Source: Deltaproteobacteria bacterium CG_4_9_14_3_um_filter_63_12 | GTDB taxonomy: Bacteria > Myxococcota_A > Bradymonadia > UBA4248 > UM-FILTER-63-12 | Direction of reading: 5' to 3' | Assembly (NCBI GenBank): GCA_002789955.1 | Contig: PFUG01000544.1 | Span: 1-32,353 of the forward strand | Length of the DNA: 32,353 nt | In this document: one piece after another, positions 17,463 to 24,276 of the stretch | Numbering within the stretch: the first letter of the stretch is position 1 | Layout of the letters: each line of letters opens with the position of its first letter | Program-made: the position numbers and the translations under genes | Notes under the pieces: model-generated | The model's input: only the letters and a program-made list of their open reading frames with translations | Database searches by the model: none | Told to the model about the DNA's origin: nothing

Positions 17463-17789
17463 ATGAAGAAGAATCCAGGTCAGATCGTGAAAGAAAAGTT
17501 TGGTACCAAGCACGATTTGGCAAAGTTGCTCTATACGAAGCTCGAGCGGCCCTTCGACGACGAGTCTCAAGAGGACTTCGAGCGTCGTATTCGCACGACC
17601 AGCGCGAAGAAACTTCTCCGGCTGCATGAGAATCTCGAGATCGTCGAAAAAGAGTTCGGCAACAAGTCTGGTTTGGTCGACGCGATCATGAAAGCGAAGT
17701 ACGCTGCGGGTAAACCCGACCTCCAGTACCGCGCAAAGCTGGAGTCCTACCGCACGACTCGGCTGCTCGACATCTACGGTGCCTGCTAG
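17463..17789 (+). CDS. small basic helical protein, unknown function
   Basis: This encodes 108 residues from the ATG at 17463, with GGAGG seven bases upstream; a GTG directly before it is an alternative. The sequence is short, charged and helical (KFGTKHDLAKLLYTKLE, then SAKKLLRLHENLEIVEKEFG), with no signal peptide or membrane segment. The repeated KFG/EFG-x-K-x2-L pattern suggests two related helical units. I do not recognise a family; a nucleic-acid or protein scaffold role is possible but unproven. The lipoprotein gene follows after 60 bases on the same strand. Confidence 0.72.
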   Translation: MKKNPGQIVKEKFGTKHDLAKLLYTKLERPFDDESQEDFERRIRTTSAKKLLRLHENLEIVEKEFGNKSGLVDAIMKAKYAAGKPDLQYRAKLESYRTTRLLDIYGAC

Positions 17790-17849
17790 AGAGCGCTCTA
17801 ACAGACCGGGTGCGATGACGAGGCAGCCCTCATCTTTGAGGAGAAGGTA

Positions 17850-18308
17850 ATGCTTCGTTGCTGTCATCGCACCCTCTCTCGCTCCCTGCACCAACGGGTG
17901 TTGGGGATGCTTCTGATGCTTTGGCTCATCCTCGCGCTGGCAGTGGCTGGCTGTGAGGAGAAGAAGTCGAGTGGCGGAGGCGGCGGAAATGCGAGTGGCC
18001 CTCCCCCCGAACAAGTGGCGGGCCCAGGCAAGGTGAAGAAGGTCGCCTCCAAGGACGAGAAGGCCGCGAAGGTCCTTCGTCAGCTGAACAACTACCTGCT
18101 CGGCATCACCGCACAGGGCGGCGCTCCTGCTGACCTCGCCGCGGCGAAAGAGGCTCTGAAGCTCTACAACCAGGTCTCTTGGATGAACGACCCCTGGGGG
18201 GCGCCTTACGTCTACAAGAAGACTGGGGACAACACCTTCGAAGTCTATTCGTCTGGCCCCGACGGCCAAGAGGGTACGGCCGACGACATGAGGGTCGAGG
18301 AACAATGA
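17850..18308 (+). CDS. lipoprotein with GspG-like C-terminal domain (first of a pair)
   Basis: This encodes 152 residues with a strong ribosome binding site (GAGGAGAAGG). A long lipoprotein signal ends AVAGC with the lipidated Cys at residue 35. A Gly-rich linker leads to a C-terminal domain of about 80 residues. Its end, DPWGAPYVYKK...FEVYSSGPDGQEGTADD, is the calcium-site region of type II secretion major pseudopilins (GspG). The pilin N-terminal helix and prepilin peptidase site are absent; a lipid anchor replaces them. This suggests a periplasmic or surface lipoprotein that borrows the pseudopilin globular domain. The next gene overlaps by four bases (ATGA) and encodes a similar protein, so the two are translationally coupled. 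Confidence 0.85.
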   Translation: MLRCCHRTLSRSLHQRVLGMLLMLWLILALAVAGCEEKKSSGGGGGNASGPPPEQVAGPGKVKKVASKDEKAAKVLRQLNNYLLGITAQGGAPADLAAAKEALKLYNQVSWMNDPWGAPYVYKKTGDNTFEVYSSGPDGQEGTADDMRVEEQ

Positions 18309-18853
18309 GTTCTGGCCGCCCATCACGCTTGCGAATCCTGTTATTGGGAAGCGTCGCGGTGAGTGCCCTCGCGATTGGCCTTGCCTGTCAGCCGCAACCA
18401 TCCGTAGGTTCAAGCGAGTGTTCGGCCGCAACCGAAGCTGTGGTTGTGGCCGAGCCAGGGTGCGAGCTTCAGGTTCCCTTACCCCAAGAGGTTGCGGCTG
18501 CAATCCCGGCAGATGTCGCGCCGGCCGGCGTGTTCGTAGACCCCTCGGCTCCTGTCGTCCTGTCGGCTCCTGGGACGACTCCCCGTGTCGAGGATGAGGA
18601 CGACAAGACCCAACGCGTGTTGCGGCAGCTGACCAGCTACATGATGGCCGTAGCTGCAAGTGGGGGCTCGCCGCTGGATCGCGACGAAGCCGCCCGACGA
18701 TTGCGCGAGAAGTTTGCTTTAGAGTGGCCTGTGGATCGATGGGGCAACCCCCTTATCTATCAGCAGGTGGATGCTCGCCATTTCGTCATCTTCTCGGCTG
18801 GTGAGGACGGTACGCCGGATACCAGCGATGATATCCATCTGCCGACCCCGTAG
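18305..18853 (+). CDS. lipoprotein with GspG-like C-terminal domain (second of a pair)
   Basis: This encodes 182 residues. The ATG at 18305 overlaps the upstream stop codon (ATGA), which fixes the start. A signal ending AIGLAC places the lipidated Cys at residue 28. A long Ala/Val/Pro-rich linker follows, and then a domain whose tail, DRWGNPLIYQQ...FVIFSAGEDGTPDTSDD, matches the GspG pseudopilin end seen in its neighbour. Both proteins also share the helix TQRVLRQLTSYMMAV / AKVLRQLNNYLLGI before that tail. They are therefore paralogues, probably from tandem duplication, and may form a heteromer. No type II secretion genes are nearby. Confidence 0.83.
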   Translation: MSSGRPSRLRILLLGSVAVSALAIGLACQPQPSVGSSECSAATEAVVVAEPGCELQVPLPQEVAAAIPADVAPAGVFVDPSAPVVLSAPGTTPRVEDEDDKTQRVLRQLTSYMMAVAASGGSPLDRDEAARRLREKFALEWPVDRWGNPLIYQQVDARHFVIFSAGEDGTPDTSDDIHLPTP

Positions 18854-18981
18854 CGTCGTCGATGGCGAGAGCCGTCGCGCGCCTCCTGCGGGCCGCCCTT
18901 CGGGTTCTCACAAATCCGCCGCCCATGGTCCAGCCAAAGGGAGGTTGACCAAGAAACGCCCTCCGAGATCCACTTGCAGGG

Positions 18982-19010
18982 TTTACACCTCGGGCTGCCT
19001 TGGGTATAGT
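18982..19010 (+). promoter_or_regulatory. promoter of the CAU tRNA gene
   Basis: TTTACA at 18982-18987 and TATAGT at 19005-19010 have a 17-base spacer, close to the housekeeping consensus. Transcription would begin near 19017, about 45 bases before the tRNA. Confidence 0.75.
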
Positions 19011-19062
19011 TTCGCGCGACCGAGCAAACCTGCTCAGAAGGTCTTTTCGCGTGAACAGCTTT

Positions 19063-19135
19063 GGGCCTATAGCTCAGTTGGTAGAGCAGCTGACTCATAA
19101 TCAGCCACGCCCTGGTTCGAGTCCAGGTGGGCCCA
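19063..19135 (+). tRNA. tRNA with CAU anticodon (elongator Met or Ile2)
   Basis: A complete 73-nt cloverleaf: 7-bp acceptor stem GGGCCTA with TGGGCCC, D arm GCTC...GAGC, anticodon stem GCTGA/TCAGC around CTCATAA, T arm CCTGG-TTCGAGT-CCAGG, discriminator A. CCA is not encoded. It is not an initiator, since the acceptor end is fully paired. Elongator Met and the lysidine-modified Ile2 cannot be separated with certainty here; the GGGCC acceptor start is also common in Ile tRNAs. Confidence 0.93.
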
Positions 19136-19404
19136 TACGAGCGGGCTGCCTCAAGACTGGACGATCGTTGAAAAAACGTTGGTTCGAAAATTCTACTCTC
19201 CGAAGGGAGAGCCCAAATCCCGGCGAGACCAGGTTCACGAGGACCGTCTGCTCGATCGGGGTGAACCCAACGCGGGCACTTGCCCACCAACAGCGGCCAG
19301 TACATTCAAATATCCGAACCCCGCGCCCGAATGGTCAAGTGCATTTGGGCGTGGTCATTTTGCTGAGTGCCAATCATCACGTTGCGTAGCTTTCGAGGGA
19401 AAAA

Positions 19405-20145
19405 TTGAAGCAACAGCTCAAACTACTCCGACAACTGCAGGAACTGGATCTGGAGAAAGACAAACTCGAGGAGCGTATCGGGAAGGATCGGGAGAGACTG
19501 CAGAGCTCGAGCTTCGTGCTCGAGGGTCTGTCCAGTGATCTCGAGGCCCAACGAGAGCAACTCGAGGGAACACGCGGGCTGCACCGCTCGAAACGGCTTG
19601 AGGTCGAGGAAACTCAGGGTCGGTTGAACGACGCCAAGAACAAGTTCCACGGGGTCACGAACAGCCGCGAGTATGCTGCGGCCGAGCGCGAGGTCGAAGG
19701 GTTCAAGAAGTCCATATCGCAGATCGAGGAAGAGGTTGGACAACTCTCTGCCGCGATCAACGAGGCCGAGAGCCAGATCTCCGAGAGAGAGGCCAAGATC
19801 GCCGAGCTGCGAAGGGAGCTCGACGAAGACCAAGCCTCTATCGAAGTGGCGGCCAAGGAGATCCAAGACCGCGCGACGGTGATCAGCAATCAGATCACGG
19901 CGTTGGGCAAAGATATCCAAGCTCCCGTGATCGGCCGCTATCGCTTTATCCGCAGCAGAAGACCTGGCCAACGTGCAGTCGTCTCTGCGTCGGACGGTGC
20001 CTGCACAGGGTGCTTCATGCGACTCCCACCACAGCTCTACATCGAGTTGCAGCGGGGCACGAAACTCGAGACCTGCCAGAACTGCCAGCGGATCTTGTAC
20101 TTTGAGGCGGAAGTGAAGAGCGCCGACGAGTCGGCCATTTCCTGA
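19405..20145 (+). CDS. coiled-coil protein with C4 zinc ribbon (FlgZ/HP0958-like)
   Basis: This encodes 246 residues with a TTG start preceded by GAGGGA. About residues 1-170 form a long charged coiled coil (LRQLQELDLEKDKLEERI and onward). The C-terminal domain has a four-Cys zinc ribbon with Cys200, Cys203, Cys224 and Cys227 (DGACTGC and ETCQNC) and the typical MRLPPQ and RILYF flanks. This is the DUF164 / zf-RING_7 family, whose Helicobacter member HP0958 helps flagellar gene expression by binding RpoN and flagellin mRNA. In most bacteria its role is unknown, and no flagellar genes lie here. It is cytoplasmic. Confidence 0.88.
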   Translation: MKQQLKLLRQLQELDLEKDKLEERIGKDRERLQSSSFVLEGLSSDLEAQREQLEGTRGLHRSKRLEVEETQGRLNDAKNKFHGVTNSREYAAAEREVEGFKKSISQIEEEVGQLSAAINEAESQISEREAKIAELRRELDEDQASIEVAAKEIQDRATVISNQITALGKDIQAPVIGRYRFIRSRRPGQRAVVSASDGACTGCFMRLPPQLYIELQRGTKLETCQNCQRILYFEAEVKSADESAIS

Positions 20146-20380
20146 TCGCTGTGCTTGGCTGGTGCGCGGGAGTCGCCCACCTCAACGGTGGGCATGAGGG
20201 CGGGCCCGTGATCGGGTTGCGAGTCGCAGACGATGTGCGATGGCGGTGTCCTTTCTCGCCTGTCAATCAGCCAAACCATGGCGTCAGCCAGTCGATGGTC
20301 AGCAAGAACGCTCGAGCTGGAAACGCGAACGATCGCAGCAGATGGTGGACATCGCGCTGCATCGCAACAGGGGTGCACTC

Positions 20381-21760
20381 ATGCCAGTGTGGCTAGAGAA
20401 TTTCTTTCCCATTCTCATCTTGCTTGCGGTCGTCTCGATCGTCATCGTCCGGCTTCCCAGGATCGAGCTCGGCCATTCTCTGTCGTTCCGCCGGCGTCGA
20501 GTGATGAACTGGCTTCCGCTCGGGCTCCTCTATGCGTTCTTGTATATGGGACGGTATAACCTCAACGTGGCCAAGAGGGCGTTCGGGACGGTGATGGACA
20601 ACGAGGCCTTTGCCATCATCTTTGGTGTAGGAACCCTCGTTTACGGGGTCTCTTTTATCATCAACGGACCGCTGACCGACCGGATCGGGGGTCGCAAGGC
20701 CATCCTCATCGGAGGTGCAGGTGCCGCGGTGATGAACATCATCATGGGCGTCGTCACCTACCTTGAGTACACCCACCACATCATCACCGTATTCTCCGTG
20801 TTGTACGCCGGGAACATGTACTTCCAGAGCTTCGGCGCGGTGGCGATCGTCAAGGTCAACGCGCCTTGGTTCCATGTTCAGGAGCGCGGTGTGTTTGGCG
20901 CGATTTTTGGCATCCTGATCTCTCTGGGGATCTACTTTGCCTACGATTGGGGCGGGGCGATCGCCAACGCTTTCCCCACAGAGTGGGTGTTCTTCGTCCC
21001 CGCGGCGATCTTGACGCTCTTGGGACTCGTTGTTGCGGCAGTCGTGCGCGACTCCCCCGCCGAGGCTGGTCTGAAGAATTTCGACACCGCCGACGCCTCC
21101 TCCGGCGACGACGGGCCGCGCCTCAGCAGCCGTGCCGTCTTCAAGCTGATGCTCGCCAATGGCGTGATCATGACGATCGCCTTCATCGAGTTTTGCAGCG
21201 GCTTCATTCGCCAGGCGATCATGCAATGGTATCCAATCTTCACCAAGCAAACTGCGGCAGTAAAACCCTTCGTGAGTGAACACTGGGGCATCCTGCTGTG
21301 TGCTGCGGGTATTTTGGGAGGCGTCGTCGCGGGAATTATCTCGGACCGGGTCTTCAATGCACGCCGAGGCCCTGTGGCGGCGCTCCTCTATGGAGTGCTG
21401 CTGCTCGGGGCGATTGTGATGACTTTCGTCTACAAGACAGACTTGCTGGGTCCCTTGGCCATTCTCATGTCCATGGCGGTCATCGGCGTCCACGGCATGC
21501 TTTCTGGCACGGCGAGCATGGATTTTGGGGGCACAAAGAACGTGGGAACGGCGGTTGGGATTATTGATGGCTTCGTCTATGCGGGGACTGGAGTCATGTC
21601 CCTGACTTTTGCGGTCATTCTGCCGACCGGTGATGCAGCGAAGGTGGTCGACAACTACTGGGCTTGGCCCGTGGCGATGATCCCAGTGGCGCTCATCGGC
21701 CTCTACCTCGCGACTCGAATCTGGAACGCGAAACCGAAGGGAAAAGCCGCCGCGCACTGA
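20381..21760 (+). CDS. MFS transporter, organophosphate:phosphate antiporter (OPA) type
   Basis: This encodes 459 residues with about 12 hydrophobic segments. The ATG at 20381 has AGGGG upstream; the frame stays open to 20240, but that part is hydrophilic and unlikely to be translated. The family shows in LYMGRYNLNVAKRAFG after the first membrane segment, NGPLTDRIGGRKAILIGGAG between segments 2 and 3, and GMLSGTASMDFGGTKNVGTA late in the protein, as in GlpT/UhpT/PgtP. Those carriers exchange a sugar phosphate or glycerol phosphate for inorganic phosphate across the inner membrane. The substrate cannot be read from sequence; no glycerol or sugar-phosphate genes are adjacent. Confidence 0.9.
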   Translation: MPVWLENFFPILILLAVVSIVIVRLPRIELGHSLSFRRRRVMNWLPLGLLYAFLYMGRYNLNVAKRAFGTVMDNEAFAIIFGVGTLVYGVSFIINGPLTDRIGGRKAILIGGAGAAVMNIIMGVVTYLEYTHHIITVFSVLYAGNMYFQSFGAVAIVKVNAPWFHVQERGVFGAIFGILISLGIYFAYDWGGAIANAFPTEWVFFVPAAILTLLGLVVAAVVRDSPAEAGLKNFDTADASSGDDGPRLSSRAVFKLMLANGVIMTIAFIEFCSGFIRQAIMQWYPIFTKQTAAVKPFVSEHWGILLCAAGILGGVVAGIISDRVFNARRGPVAALLYGVLLLGAIVMTFVYKTDLLGPLAILMSMAVIGVHGMLSGTASMDFGGTKNVGTAVGIIDGFVYAGTGVMSLTFAVILPTGDAAKVVDNYWAWPVAMIPVALIGLYLATRIWNAKPKGKAAAH

Positions 21761-21825
21761 CAGAATCCGTGAGGCGCGCGGTGTGAACGGCGCCGCACCT
21801 CGCTGGCGCCCGGCGTGGAGCTATC

Positions 21826-22536
21826 GTGTCTCATCGACTGATTATCGAGACCCTGAAACGATGCGCGAGAGGTCGGCACGACCGACCCCAGATCGTCATC
21901 TATGATCTGGACTCGACGCTGTTCAACACGGGAGCTCGCAGTCTGCAGATCTTGCGGGAGTTCTGCGTCCTACGACCAGAGCTGCTGCCCTTTGCCGCGG
22001 CCCTCGACCCGGCGACCATGGGCTATCTGCTCCAAGACGATTTGAGAGCGCTGGGCTACGAGGACGAAGCGGTCTTGGAAGCGTTGGGAGATTTTTGGAA
22101 GGTCCGATTCTTCTTGGATAATTACATCCAATACGACTTGCCCTATCCCGGGGCTCTGGAACTCGTTCAGCGCTCGATCGAGGCTGGGATGCTGCCCTAC
22201 TACCTGACGGGCCGCGACACCGAGAACATGCGCGAAGGCACTGTCAAAGCCCTACGCAGCCACGGGTTCCCCTTGGATGGGGAGATTGTGTTGCGGACCA
22301 AACCTTGTTGGGAGGACACCGACCTGCGCTTCAAGACGGAGGTCATCGAGGAGCTCAGAGCCTTGGGGGACGTGGTCTTGGTTTTCGAAAACGAACCCAA
22401 GAACGCCAACATGTTTGCGCGCGCCTTCCCAGCAGCTACAGTCGTTCTGCACGATACGGTTTGTTCTCCCGACCCGCCAGTTCTCGATCCCGAAGTGGCG
22501 CGGGTCCCTAACCTAGCGATTGAGTACCCTTCATGA
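21826..22536 (+). CDS. HAD-superfamily hydrolase
   Basis: This encodes 236 residues from a GTG start preceded by GGAG. All four HAD motifs are visible: motif I YDLDSTLFNTG with Asp27 (nucleophile) and Asp29; motif II YLTGRDT; a motif III lysine at RFKTEVIEEL; and motif IV FENEPKN. It is therefore likely an active phosphatase, cytoplasmic, of unknown substrate. Its stop codon overlaps the start of the DnaK-like gene (ATGA), so the two are translationally coupled. The next genes are two kinases, so removing phosphate from a protein or small ligand in the same pathway is an attractive but untested idea. Confidence 0.87.
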   Translation: MSHRLIIETLKRCARGRHDRPQIVIYDLDSTLFNTGARSLQILREFCVLRPELLPFAAALDPATMGYLLQDDLRALGYEDEAVLEALGDFWKVRFFLDNYIQYDLPYPGALELVQRSIEAGMLPYYLTGRDTENMREGTVKALRSHGFPLDGEIVLRTKPCWEDTDLRFKTEVIEELRALGDVVLVFENEPKNANMFARAFPAATVVLHDTVCSPDPPVLDPEVARVPNLAIEYPS

Positions 22537-24137
22537 GTTACGTCGTCGGCATCGATCTTGGAACCTCGAACACCTGCGTGTCGGTCGTCCTCGATGGTGA
22601 GCCTCGAATTGTCACGGATGAGCGAGGAAGGAGCACCACTCCGTCCGTCTTGGCCCTGAACCGAGACGGCAAGTTTTTGGTTGGACATCTGGCAAAGGCC
22701 CAGATGGTCACCAATCCGTACGGCACGATCTGCTCGGCCAAGCGGCTGATCGGGCAGAAGTTTAGCTCCAACAACGTCCAACAGGCCCTGCGGTACTTAC
22801 CCTTCAACGTCGTGCAGGCACCTGACGGCACCCCGCTGTGCGAGATCGGCGGGCGGCGCTTGACGCCCGTCGACGTGGCCGTGGCCGTCATCAAGAAGGT
22901 AAAGCGCCTCGCGGAACGCGCGCTGGACGAGGAGATCACCCAGGCTGTCATCACCGTCCCCGCCCACTTCGACAACTCCCAACGCCGCGAGACCAAGCGC
23001 GCGGCCGAGCGGGCTGGGCTCGAGGTGCTGCGGCTCATCAACGAACCCACCGCAGCCGCTCTGGCTTACGGTTATGGCTCCGGTGCACGGCAGACTATCG
23101 CCGTCTATGACTATGGCGGAGGCACCTTCGACATCTCCATCCTCGAGATCGGCGAGAACGTCTTCGAAGTTCTGTCGACCGGTGGCGACAGCTACCTTGG
23201 AGGCGACGACTTCAACCAACGCATCGCAAACTACCTCGCCAAGCACCTCAAAGAAACGACTGGGGTCGACATCGCCTTCGATCGCATGGCCATGCAGCGC
23301 CTCCTCGACGCGGCAGAGTTGGCCAAGGTACGCCTCTCCACCGAGGAGAGCACCGAGATCCGACTCAACCGCGTCGCCCCAAACGTGGACCAGAGCGTCA
23401 ACCTTTACACCCGCCTGACCCGCGACCAAGTCGAGGACATGTGCATCGATCTGGTCGAGCGGTCCTTGGAGATCTGCGACAAGACCTTCGAGTCCGCGCG
23501 AGTCGGGCTGCACGAAATCGACAAGTTCATCCTGGTCGGCGGCATGACCCGAATGCCGCTGATTCGCCGCCTCGCCGAGGAGTATTTCGGTCAAGAGGCT
23601 GCAGCCAGCGTCAATCCGGACGAGGTCGTCGCTACAGGAGCCTCCATCCAGGCCGCAACCCTCGTCGATCCCCAGGAAGAAGTCCTGCTCCTCGACGTGA
23701 CCCCGCTCACCCTCGGGATCCGCTCGTTGAACGACATCTTCACGCCGATCATCAAGCAAAACACCAAGGTCCCGCATCGGGTCTCGAAGCGCTTCACGAC
23801 CAGCCGCGACAACCAAGACCGAGTTCGAATCGAGATCTACCAGGGCGAGGAACGCTACTGCAAAGACAACACGCTCCTCGGCGAGTTCGACCTGGTGGGC
23901 ATCTCCCAAGCGCCTCGTATGGTTCCCCAGATCGATGTCACCTTCAAGATCGACGCGAACGGCATCTTGAGTGTTACCGCACGCGACCAGGCGTCGCAGG
24001 CGGCGGAATCCATCCAGATCGTCGACATGGCCAAGAGGGCGCTCGATGACGTGCTCGGTCACGAGACCGAAGACGATGGATACGGCGTGGAGAACTACTT
24101 CGAGGACCCCGACGACTCCCCCTCTTTCGACTACTGA
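22533..24137 (+). CDS. DnaK-like Hsp70 protein lacking the helical lid
   Basis: This encodes 534 residues, against about 640 for DnaK. The nucleotide-binding domain is complete: GIDLGTSNTCVSVV (phosphate 1), YDYGGGTFDISILEIG (phosphate 2), INEPTAAALAYGYG, and LVGGMTRMPLI (adenosine). The linker LLLDVTPLTLGIRS and the beta substrate-binding part (RFTTSRDNQDRVRIEIYQGE) follow. The helical lid is missing: after IVDMAKRALDDVL there are only about 27 residues, acidic and aromatic (EDPDDSPSFDY). Clients would thus be held only weakly, or it may regulate a partner. It overlaps the HAD gene and is followed by two receptor kinases, unlike the housekeeping dnaK-dnaJ-grpE setting. It is probably a specialised Hsp70. 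Confidence 0.92.
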   Translation: MSYVVGIDLGTSNTCVSVVLDGEPRIVTDERGRSTTPSVLALNRDGKFLVGHLAKAQMVTNPYGTICSAKRLIGQKFSSNNVQQALRYLPFNVVQAPDGTPLCEIGGRRLTPVDVAVAVIKKVKRLAERALDEEITQAVITVPAHFDNSQRRETKRAAERAGLEVLRLINEPTAAALAYGYGSGARQTIAVYDYGGGTFDISILEIGENVFEVLSTGGDSYLGGDDFNQRIANYLAKHLKETTGVDIAFDRMAMQRLLDAAELAKVRLSTEESTEIRLNRVAPNVDQSVNLYTRLTRDQVEDMCIDLVERSLEICDKTFESARVGLHEIDKFILVGGMTRMPLIRRLAEEYFGQEAAASVNPDEVVATGASIQAATLVDPQEEVLLLDVTPLTLGIRSLNDIFTPIIKQNTKVPHRVSKRFTTSRDNQDRVRIEIYQGEERYCKDNTLLGEFDLVGISQAPRMVPQIDVTFKIDANGILSVTARDQASQAAESIQIVDMAKRALDDVLGHETEDDGYGVENYFEDPDDSPSFDY

Positions 24138-24276
24138 CGCTCCGACTGACGGCAACTCCATCGCCGGTCGCTGAGAACGATCCCTTGCGCCTCCTCTCTC
24201 TCGCAGTTCATCCCGTGATTCCAGCTTCGGTGCGGACTTTGGCTTTGTGGTTCCTCTGCAAACCTCGAGGGCGCCA

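Noticed and set aside
17457-18659. 400-residue open frame on the minus strand across three small genes
   Set aside because: It is opposite genes with good ribosome binding sites and lipoprotein signals, and it shows no domain.
19136-19404. Possible structured RNA after the CAU tRNA
   Set aside because: Small inverted repeats are present (CTCTCC/GGAGAG near 19197, GGTTCAC/GTGAACC near 19230-19267), but there are no signatures of RNase P RNA, tmRNA, SRP RNA or a known riboswitch.
20393-21757. 454-residue open frame on the minus strand opposite the OPA transporter
   Set aside because: Its composition is rich in His, Arg, Asp and Glu as expected for the reverse of a membrane-protein gene; the plus strand encodes a clear transporter.
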